This document shows, one piece after another, positions 8,181 through 13,946 of a stretch of DNA of 29,449 nucleotides. This stretch comes from Cyanobacteria bacterium UBA2566. Its GTDB lineage: Bacteria; Cyanobacteriota; Cyanobacteriia; Cyanobacteriales; Desertifilaceae. The notes beneath the pieces were generated by a model. The model was not told where the DNA came from. It saw only the letters and a program-made list of their open reading frames with translations, and ran no database searches. How positions within the stretch are numbered: the first letter of the stretch is position 1; each line of letters opens with the position of its first letter. Location of the stretch: assembly GCA_002340255.1 (NCBI GenBank), contig DDLS01000019.1, forward strand, positions 1 through 29,449. Direction: 5' to 3'. The translations under genes were made by a program, and so were the position numbers.

Positions 8181-8510
8181 GTGTTACCTCTGGTCGTTAA
8201 GGAAAATACACTTTTTACCTTTAAATTCTGGTTAAATGACCAGATTCAAGAGGGAATGAACTACAAACAGGAAATGTTTTGTCGTTTATATACCCTCAGC
8301 CCTCAATTCCGGGCCCAACTCTATCAGTTTGGCTGTAAACTCACTTACAATGAAACTCGTGTAGTGATTAGTATTACAGAAAAGCATTGCAGTTTGTGGG
8401 TAAGCTTACGAGACCCCATTGTGAAAGCTGTTATCATTGATGGACTCTCTTTGGATTTACCCAGTCCCCTGAAAAAAGATGACTTCCCCAATACCCTACC
8501 GCCATCCTAG
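8181..8510 (+). CDS. Small protein of unknown function
   Basis: I do not recognise this 109-residue product. It has no signal peptide, membrane segment or metal motif. The middle is rich in aromatic and charged residues (MFCRLYTLSPQFRAQLYQF), followed by a beta-like stretch (RVVISITEKHCSLWVSLR) and a polar tail rich in Pro, Lys and Asp. The start is uncertain. The frame opens at a GTG at 8181 without a clear ribosome site; an in-frame ATG at 8256 has AGAGGGA almost touching it. It lies 89 bases after hisH on the same strand and ends just before the long sigA leader. Codon use looks like that of its neighbours. Confidence 0.55.
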   Translation: MLPLVVKENTLFTFKFWLNDQIQEGMNYKQEMFCRLYTLSPQFRAQLYQFGCKLTYNETRVVISITEKHCSLWVSLRDPIVKAVIIDGLSLDLPSPLKKDDFPNTLPPS

Positions 8511-8687
8511 AACCCAAGAGAACAAAGCTTGCCGCTAAAACGTTAATTTTGTCAATTAACTTAACCTAATTGCCCCTCCCATTTCAGGCAAAGTGAGTTA
8601 ACTTAACAGAAAATAGACTGCAATTGAGACCCTTAGGGCAATCCAATTGGTAGTTGAGTCTGATCTTCTACTCTAGTAGAGTTCACT

Positions 8688-8719
8688 TACAAAAACCACT
8701 ACATTTTCGTGTTTTTGTA
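8688..8719 (+). terminator. Candidate hairpin terminator upstream of the sigA leader
   Basis: TACAAAAAC (8688-8696) pairs perfectly with GTTTTTGTA (8711-8719) around a 14-base loop. The stem is A/T-rich and its 3' arm contains a T-run. It could end transcripts from hisH and the small unknown gene, or act as attenuator for sigA. The low GC content of the stem makes the terminator call uncertain. Confidence 0.35.
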
Positions 8720-8765
8720 GTATGGCAAAGCCAACCCTAATTTTTCCTCCCCTTGATGTCACGCT

Positions 8766-8918
8766 CTGGTTAAAATCCAGTCCTAAGATCGCCGATCCAA
8801 CCTCTAGTTGGAAGGGTCTTACTCTCCCAGTTCGCTGGTGTCGGATCATCAGGGGAACCTCTCTAGAGGAGGACTAAGGAACCTCCTATAAGTGAATATG
8901 GGGTGCTACCCCCCCATA
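8766..8918 (+). ncRNA. Candidate structured RNA or 5' leader of sigA
   Basis: Five stems occur in about 150 bases: CTGG/CCAG (8766-8769 with 8777-8780); CCAAC/GTTGG (8797-8801 with 8807-8811); GTTC plus CTGGTG with CATCAG plus GAAC (8830-8840 with 8847-8858, one G-U pair and a small internal loop); AGGAGG/CCTCCT (8867-8872 with 8882-8887); and TATGGGG/CCCCATA (8897-8903 with 8912-8918). It matches no riboswitch, 6S, tmRNA, SRP or RNase P signature that I know. It could be a sigA leader element or a free small RNA. Confidence 0.4.
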
Positions 8919-9088
8919 CTCATTTAACTAGAGAAAACGATCTAATTTTCCCTAATCTGACCCACAGATCCCTCAAGTATTGTTAAACTTGAAAGGTTTG
9001 TTGGTAGATAAGGGTGAACAAAAACTCACCAACACAATTTCTCAATTTCATTTCTTAAGATATTTATAAGGAGCATGAGGAACGCGGC

Positions 9089-10210
9089 ATGACCCAGGCT
9101 AAAAACCTACTCCCAACCCTCGAACCCCCCGAACTAGAAGAGGAACTGTATGCAATAGAGGAGGATGAACTAGAAGATTATCTAGATACTACTCCGGATG
9201 AGGAAGACGGTAAGTCTGGCAAAGTTCGCTCGATACGTCGAAAGACCCAAGTCAAGAAAAAGCATTATACAGAAGACTCTATTCGTCTGTATTTACAAGA
9301 AATTGGTCGGATTCGATTGTTAAGGGCTGATGAAGAAATTGAACTAGCCCGTAAAATTGCTGATTTATTAGAATTAGAGCGTCTGAGAGACGATTTAGAA
9401 GATGGGCTAGAACGAGAACCCAGCGATGCAGAATGGGCGGAATCGGTGGGAATGCCTTTGCCCCAGTTTCGCTATCGTTTGCATCTGGGAAGACGAGCTA
9501 AAGACAAGATGGTACAGTCCAACTTGCGTCTGGTGGTTTCGATCGCCAAAAAATATATGAATCGGGGCTTATCCTTCCAAGATTTGATTCAGGAAGGGAG
9601 CTTAGGCTTAATCCGGGCTGCCGAAAAATTCGACCATGAGAAAGGATATAAGTTCTCGACTTATGCCACTTGGTGGATTCGTCAAGCAATTACGCGGGCG
9701 ATCGCCGATCAATCTCGTACAATTCGCCTTCCGGTTCACCTCTACGAAACCATTTCTCGGATTAAAAAGACGACTAAACTCCTCTCCCAAGAAATGGGGC
9801 GCAAACCCACCGAGGAAGAAATTGCAGAACGAATGGAAATGACCATCGAAAAACTGCGGTTCATTGCCAAATCTGCCCAATTGCCCATCTCTCTAGAAAC
9901 TCCTATTGGTAAAGAGGAAGACTCTCGACTAGGTGATTTCATCGAATCTGATGGCGAAACCCCAGAAGACGAAGTTTCTAAGAGTTTGCTGCGCGAAGAT
10001 CTAGAAGGAGTTTTGGGAACCCTTAGTCCTCGCGAACGGGATGTCTTGCGTCTGCGCTATGGCTTAGATGATGGACGCATGAAAACCCTTGAGGAAATTG
10101 GACAAATCTTTAATGTGACACGGGAGCGGATACGGCAAATTGAGGCGAAAGCCTTGCGTAAATTGCGTCATCCCAACCGCAATAGTATTTTACGGGAATA
10201 TATCGGCTAG
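9089..10210 (+). CDS. sigA: Primary (group 1) RNA polymerase sigma factor
   Basis: SigA directs RNA polymerase to housekeeping promoters. The 373-residue protein has a short acidic N-terminal region in place of a full region 1.1. Region 1.2 is at about 63-80 (DSIRLYLQEIGRIRLL). Region 2 includes the core-binding NLRLVVSIAKKYMNRGLSFQ and DLIQEGSLGLIRAAEKFD, and the promoter-melting and -10-reading YKFSTYATWWIRQAITRAI. Region 3 follows, then region 4, ending in the -35-reading helix VTRERIRQIEAKALRKLRHP. The IRLPVHLYETI segment is typical of group 1 and 2 factors. Group 1 is inferred from overall likeness to cyanobacterial SigA; a group-2 paralogue is the main alternative. A long structured leader precedes it and an intrinsic terminator follows. 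Confidence 0.93.
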   Translation: MTQAKNLLPTLEPPELEEELYAIEEDELEDYLDTTPDEEDGKSGKVRSIRRKTQVKKKHYTEDSIRLYLQEIGRIRLLRADEEIELARKIADLLELERLRDDLEDGLEREPSDAEWAESVGMPLPQFRYRLHLGRRAKDKMVQSNLRLVVSIAKKYMNRGLSFQDLIQEGSLGLIRAAEKFDHEKGYKFSTYATWWIRQAITRAIADQSRTIRLPVHLYETISRIKKTTKLLSQEMGRKPTEEEIAERMEMTIEKLRFIAKSAQLPISLETPIGKEEDSRLGDFIESDGETPEDEVSKSLLREDLEGVLGTLSPRERDVLRLRYGLDDGRMKTLEEIGQIFNVTRERIRQIEAKALRKLRHPNRNSILREYIG

Positions 10211-10234
10211 CTCCTAGCCTCGCTATTTACTCTG

Positions 10235-10266
10235 AAAGACGGCAAGTCTTAACCTGCCGTCTTTTT
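10235..10266 (+). terminator. Intrinsic terminator of sigA
   Basis: AAAGACGGCA (10235-10244) pairs with TGCCGTCTTT (10255-10264) around a 10-base loop and runs into a T-tract. It begins 25 bases after the sigA stop codon. This is a classical rho-independent terminator. Confidence 0.9.
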
Positions 10267-10322
10267 GTTATATAGCGACTGCTAAGGGGGTTAGGGCGAA
10301 CCTCAAGCGATCGAACCTAGCC

Positions 10323-10360
10323 TCTATAAATCTATAAATCTATTGCTTATTCCCTATTCC
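10323..10360. repeat. TCTATAAA tandem repeat plus STRR-like TATTCCC copy
   Basis: Two and a half TCTATAAA units at 10323-10343 are followed by TATTCCCTATTCC at 10348-10360, a copy of the repeat at 1347-1360. The block lies between the sigA terminator and the 3' end of the Hlip gene. Confidence 0.5.
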
Positions 10361-10373
10361 TTAGCGTGTAGAG

Positions 10374-10535
10374 CTATAACCCCAAAATCCCCAGCACTCC
10401 ATCACTAGAGACCAATTGAATTCCTAGGGCAACTACAAAGCCAAGCATGGCTAAACGGCCATTCCAGATTTCTGCTTGGGGGGTGAAGCCGACCTTCCAA
10501 GCATTACGGTTGGGTAAAGTTTCGCGATTTTCCAT
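10374..10535 (-). CDS. High-light-inducible (Hlip/SCP, chlorophyll a/b-binding-like) protein
   Basis: A 53-residue gene on the minus strand encodes one Hlip helix: PQAEIWNGRLAMLGFVVAL, with the E-x-x-N-G-R-x-A-M-x-G chlorophyll-binding motif (Glu22, Asn25, Arg27). A short second hydrophobic stretch ends the protein. Such proteins sit in the thylakoid membrane, bind chlorophyll and carotenoid, and protect photosystem assembly under strong light. The 53-residue length is usual for small Hlips. The start ATG is at 10535, and GAGGACTTCAACCT lies upstream. It is convergent with sigA, and the sigA terminator lies between them. I did not assign a specific hli number. Confidence 0.92.
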   Translation of the reverse strand: MENRETLPNRNAWKVGFTPQAEIWNGRLAMLGFVVALGIQLVSSDGVLGILGL

Positions 10536-10623
10536 AGGTTGAAGTCCTCATTGACGCTCAAATTGTTGGTGTAAATAAATATTAACAAAATGAGAAAGAG
10601 TTGGCTGTACTTTTGATGAGGAT

Positions 10624-11898
10624 TCAGAAGTTCTTATGGTTTTGATCCTCAATAGGGAAAATAGCTAATCCCGCCTGGAGAGAAAATAGGTGAATTTGTT
10701 CAGGAATCATAGAAAACCAGAGGGTTTCCCCGATCTTGATAGAGCGCGGTTGAGACAATCTTAGATTAAGAATTTTAGTTTCTTCTGGGAGACTTCCCGA
10801 AAGTAAGGTTTCATGACCGAGTTGCTCCACTGCTTTCACCTGAATCGGTAAATTTTTAGGTGCGGGAGCGCTTTCCTGAAGGTGTTCTGGGCGAATGCCT
10901 AAAATTAGGGAAGACTCCCCTAATTTCTGTAAGGGGTATTGCCACCTTTCTGGTAAGGTAAAGTGAAATTGAGGATGCTGTAATAGAAGGGGGGCAGACA
11001 GCTTGACGGGTATAAAATTCATGGGTGGAGAACCAATAAATTGGGCGACAAACTGATTGGCGGGACGATGATAGAGTTCTAAGGGTTGAGCGACCTGTTG
11101 CAGTTCTCCTTGATTCATGACTGCGATGCGATCGCCCATCGTCATTGCTTCTACTTGATCGTGAGTTACATAAATCGTTGTTACTCCCACCTGTCGCTGT
11201 AATTCCACAATCTGCGATCGCGTTTGTGTTCGTAACTGAGCATCTAAATTGGATAAGGGTTCATCCATGAGGAAAACTTGGGGATTTCTGGCGATCGCCC
11301 GTCCCAAAGCTACTCTTTGCTTCTGTCCCCCAGATAACTGCTTCGGTAAGCGCTCCAATAGAGTTTCAATTTCCAATAACCGCGCTACTTGTTGCACCTG
11401 CGCTTTAATCTGACGCTCCTCTAGGGACACATAGCGGAAACCGGGAGGAAGCGATCGCGTTAGGGCGACTCCCCCTCGTTTCATCCATTGTTCCATTGAT
11501 TGTCCTGAATTCCCCCGCCTCAAGCCAAAGGCGATGTTCTCATAAACGGTCATGTGGGGATAAAGGGCATAATTTTGGAATACCATGGCGGTATTGCGAG
11601 CTTTCGGGGGTAAGGTATTGACTTGGCGATCGCCAATCCAAACCTGTCCCCCCGTCAAACTCTCCAAACCCGAAATAATCCGCAATAGGGTACTCTTACC
11701 ACATCCAGATGGCCCCACCAGCACCAAAAACTCCCCATCCTCCACCGTCAAATTAATATTTCGCAGAACCGGAGACTTGGGTTTACGAACATTCACCTCA
11801 TCTCCAGATTCAGCAACCGACTGCCCCTGAGTTGGACTCTCCGAAGCGACAAAACTCTTATAAAGATTCTCTAAAACTACCTTTGCCACAATGACCAC
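10624..11898 (-). CDS. ABC transporter ATP-binding protein, MalK/UgpC family
   Basis: The 424-residue ATPase has every nucleotide-binding motif: Walker A GPSGCGKST (62-70), Q-loop VFQNYALYPHMTVYENIAFG, signature LSGGQKQR (188-195), Walker B VFLMDEPLSNLD and H-loop His246. A C-terminal TOBE/MalK regulatory domain follows (about 290-410), which marks carbohydrate or polyol importers. Two insertions are unusual: Ser/Glu-rich residues 19-41, before the first core strand, and residues 127-160 after the Q-loop. The frame opens at a GTG (11898). A GTG three codons later gives MAKVVLENLYKSF, the usual family start, and may be the real one. No permease or binding protein gene lies nearby, so it is an orphan ATPase and the substrate is unknown. 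Confidence 0.9.
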   Translation of the reverse strand: MVIVAKVVLENLYKSFVASESPTQGQSVAESGDEVNVRKPKSPVLRNINLTVEDGEFLVLVGPSGCGKSTLLRIISGLESLTGGQVWIGDRQVNTLPPKARNTAMVFQNYALYPHMTVYENIAFGLRRGNSGQSMEQWMKRGGVALTRSLPPGFRYVSLEERQIKAQVQQVARLLEIETLLERLPKQLSGGQKQRVALGRAIARNPQVFLMDEPLSNLDAQLRTQTRSQIVELQRQVGVTTIYVTHDQVEAMTMGDRIAVMNQGELQQVAQPLELYHRPANQFVAQFIGSPPMNFIPVKLSAPLLLQHPQFHFTLPERWQYPLQKLGESSLILGIRPEHLQESAPAPKNLPIQVKAVEQLGHETLLSGSLPEETKILNLRLSQPRSIKIGETLWFSMIPEQIHLFSLQAGLAIFPIEDQNHKNF

Positions 11899-11912
11899 TA
11901 TTTAAAAAATTC

Positions 11913-12926
11913 TCATGCATTCTCAGTATCAGTCACATTGCCAAATCGCTCCAATAATTCCTCACCAGAAGCATTTAAACACAAAGGCATAAACTCATCT
12001 GGAGATAATTCCAGTAAAGAGTCAATGATACCCAAGAGCGCTTCATCTAACTCACCAAACCGAGTCCTCAGCAAAGCTTCAATGAGCAAGCGTTGTCCTT
12101 GTTGAACCCCCTGCTCAAGTCCTTGTTGAATGCCTTGTTGAACCCCCTGCTCAAGTCCTTGTTGAATGCCTTGTTGCAGGGTGTCTTCTCTCCACTGTAG
12201 ATATGCTGATGATAACTCCATAATCAATTCCCTCTCTTCTGGTTCTAGCTCTATTTTACTAGCAACATTAATCCGCCACATCCCCACTAGCTGTAGAATA
12301 TTTCGCCGTTGAGGATCTTCTCTGGGTAACTCTAGCACTTGCTCAATGGCTCTTTTCTGAGTTCTCCCTTTCCCCAGCATTCTCAACCATAGGGTTTCTG
12401 GGATTTCTGGTAGTTGGTTGATGGCAATAATCCCGGTTTGATTAATCTGTGCTAGTCGATACACTCCTGTGTACTCATATTCGGAATCTTGACCCGCACC
12501 CAACTCTTCCAAGAGTCTCTCTGATGCAGTAGGAGTTAAAATCCATAATCGGGGCAGTTGTTGTTCGTTGAGGGGGTTATCTCCCCGCTTGGCTTGACGT
12601 TGTAACTCGGCATGAACATAAAAAAGCTTGAGGATACAGTTGCGAATTTCTGGGTTAGTGGGGCAATTGCGATAGGGTTCTAATAAGCAGGGAGTAGAAA
12701 CGAGTTGAGAGAGTAAACCCAAGGCTGGTGGATTAGTTGGAGGCTCTGGATAGGGATCGAAAATCAGATCGACTTGTAGGGTTTCCCCTGGAATTTCCTG
12801 GCCAATGTTAACAGTTCCCAAAGGTTCGAGGAGTTCTTTGAGATATTGCTTGGCAAATTGATCGTGGGGTTGGCGCGTCACAGAACGGTTGGGTAGGATT
12901 GATGCTCTATTATATGACTTTAGCAA
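11913..12926 (-). CDS. DUF4351 / Rpn-like PD-(D/E)XK family protein
   Basis: The 337-residue protein has the cyanobacterial layout FDQFAKQYLEELL (here HDQFAKQYLKELL), then GETLQVDLIF, TPCLLEPYRN, a LWLRMLGKGRTQKRAIEQV segment, and a C-terminal DUF4351-like domain (LLIEALLRTRFGELDEALL, LSPDEF, GEELLERF). The N-terminal part is related to the Rpn/transposase-like PD-(D/E)XK proteins, but the catalytic E-x-Q/K is not clear here. Between the two lies a Gln/Gly-rich linker made by a 36-base tandem repeat. These genes are abundant and often multicopy in cyanobacteria; their role is not established. It is 14 bases upstream of the ABC ATPase gene and divergent from the ATP-grasp locus. Confidence 0.8.
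   Translation of the reverse strand: MLKSYNRASILPNRSVTRQPHDQFAKQYLKELLEPLGTVNIGQEIPGETLQVDLIFDPYPEPPTNPPALGLLSQLVSTPCLLEPYRNCPTNPEIRNCILKLFYVHAELQRQAKRGDNPLNEQQLPRLWILTPTASERLLEELGAGQDSEYEYTGVYRLAQINQTGIIAINQLPEIPETLWLRMLGKGRTQKRAIEQVLELPREDPQRRNILQLVGMWRINVASKIELEPEERELIMELSSAYLQWREDTLQQGIQQGLEQGVQQGIQQGLEQGVQQGQRLLIEALLRTRFGELDEALLGIIDSLLELSPDEFMPLCLNASGEELLERFGNVTDTENA
12097..12176. repeat. 36-bp in-frame tandem repeat in the DUF4351 gene
   Basis: Two identical 36-base units (12097-12132 and 12133-12168) are followed by the first 8 bases of a third. Read on the minus strand each unit gives 12 residues of the type QGIQQGLEQGVQ. The identity of the copies points to recent duplication or slippage, and the length (a multiple of 3) keeps the frame open. 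Confidence 0.9.
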
Positions 12927-12951
12927 GACCTAACCCCTCATCTCAACTAGC

Positions 12952-13125
12952 ATGTCCCGCTTTAAGTTGATAGCCTCCCTAATCGGGCTGATGTTAGCTG
13001 CTTGTAGTAGCCAGATTTCAGATAGAGTCAATAAAGAAACTATCAAGATTAGTGTTATTACTCCCCTGACAGGACAACTTGAGTCTAACGATCGCTTAAC
13101 CAAAACTGACGTTACCCTACATTTT
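12952..13125 (+). pseudogene. N-terminal remnant of an ABC solute-binding lipoprotein
   Basis: The first 58 codons of this frame do not belong to the ATP-grasp fold that follows. They encode a basic start and hydrophobic core with a lipobox LAAC (cysteine at 18), then IKISVITPLTGQLES. That last piece is the typical mature start of branched-chain amino acid-type solute-binding proteins, where (I)KIGVxxPLTG opens the first domain. The sequence then turns unrelated and runs in frame into the ATP-grasp protein. The start codon lies only 25 bases from the divergent DUF4351 start. The simplest reading is a deletion or recombination scar that fused a broken transporter gene to its neighbour. Whether the fused frame is translated is unknown. 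Confidence 0.55.
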
Positions 13126-13941
13126 ATGAATCCTTCCATCATGCGATTTCTATTTCCTAGTGATGCGATAAAACCCAAGAAACCTGATAGTACTTTTATC
13201 GATAGCATAGCAGTATTGAAGGAGATGGGATACCAAATTTCCTTCGTTTCTCTAGAATCCCTTCATCAAGGAAAGTATCAGGTCTTTCCTGCAATCTCTG
13301 AAAATGAAACTATTCTTTATCGGGGGTGGATGATGACCCATGATGAGTATACAACTCTGTCTAATGGGATCTCTGCTCATAAAGCAACAATGTTGACGAA
13401 TCCTAAAACCTATCTTCAATGTCACCATTTGCCCAATTGGTATCCTCTGATTTCAGAGTTTACGCCAAAAACTTTAATTTTTCCTCCTGATGCTGATTTG
13501 AAAACGGAACTTGAGACCTTAAATTGGCCATCTTACTTTATTAAAGATTATGTGAAATCGCTCAAGATAGCATCAGGGTCTTTACTCGAGTCTACCGATG
13601 ATGTACCGCAGCTTATTGCGAATATGATTAAGTTTAGACAAGGGATCGAAGGCGGATTCTGCGTGCGAGAAGTTGAAGAGTTTGTACCTGATTCAGAAAC
13701 TCGATATTTTGTGGTTCAAGGCATACCTTATGCTCATGAACCCGAACATCGTATCCCCAAAATTGTTCATCAAGTTGCCGATCGCATTAATAGTCCCTTC
13801 TTCACTATTGATGTCGTTCAACACAGAGATGGACGAGATCGCGTGGTAGAACTCGGTGATGGACAAGTCTCCGATCTCGTCGGATGGACACCTCAGAGAT
13901 TAGCGGCTATTATCGCGGCAATCTTCCCTCCCAGTTACTGA
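13126..13941 (+). CDS. ATP-grasp domain protein, R2K clade-like
   Basis: The ATP-grasp part begins at MNPSIMRFLFPSD (ATG 13126) or at the ATG 13141. Diagnostic pieces, numbered from 13126, are YRGWMM (65-70), CHHLPNWYPL (99-108), the ATP-binding lysine region FIKDYVKS (138-145), FCVREVEEF (178-186) with the R2K-type Arg-Glu, and TIDVVQHRDG and VVELGDGQVSDL, which supply the metal-binding acidic residues. ATP-grasp enzymes join a carboxylate to an amine or thiol through an acyl-phosphate. R2K members have been linked by comparative genomics to peptide tagging and conflict systems; no substrate is known here. The open frame extends upstream to 12952 through a lipoprotein remnant; an ATP-using enzyme would not be expected outside the cytosol, so I favour the internal start. 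Confidence 0.75.
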   Translation: MNPSIMRFLFPSDAIKPKKPDSTFIDSIAVLKEMGYQISFVSLESLHQGKYQVFPAISENETILYRGWMMTHDEYTTLSNGISAHKATMLTNPKTYLQCHHLPNWYPLISEFTPKTLIFPPDADLKTELETLNWPSYFIKDYVKSLKIASGSLLESTDDVPQLIANMIKFRQGIEGGFCVREVEEFVPDSETRYFVVQGIPYAHEPEHRIPKIVHQVADRINSPFFTIDVVQHRDGRDRVVELGDGQVSDLVGWTPQRLAAIIAAIFPPSY

Positions 13942-13946
13942 CTTTG

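Larger units (their letters stand above)
8511..9088 (+). other. Long gene-free leader upstream of sigA
   Basis: These 578 bases carry no credible protein gene. The first half is AT-rich, with a hairpin at 8542-8560 (GTTAATT/AATTAAC), two copies of TTAACTTAAC and a 13-base inverted repeat, ACTCTAGTAGAGT. A terminator-like hairpin follows at 8688-8719, then a dense set of stems at 8766-8918. The last 170 bases before sigA are plain AT-rich sequence, with AAGGAG at 9068-9073 and a closer GAGG at 9077-9080 before the ATG. Confidence 0.7.

Noticed and set aside
8766..8918. Naming the structured region as 6S RNA, tmRNA, SRP RNA or a known riboswitch
   Set aside because: None of the conserved core sequences of these RNAs that I can recall is present.
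9075..9092. Five-codon upstream frame (MRNAA) overlapping the sigA start as ATGA
   Set aside because: The AAGGAG before it is only one base from the ATG, too close for initiation. Such short frames arise by chance.
11913..12926. DUF4351/Rpn-like gene as a transposon
   Set aside because: No inverted repeats or target duplication were seen around it; such genes are not by themselves mobile elements.
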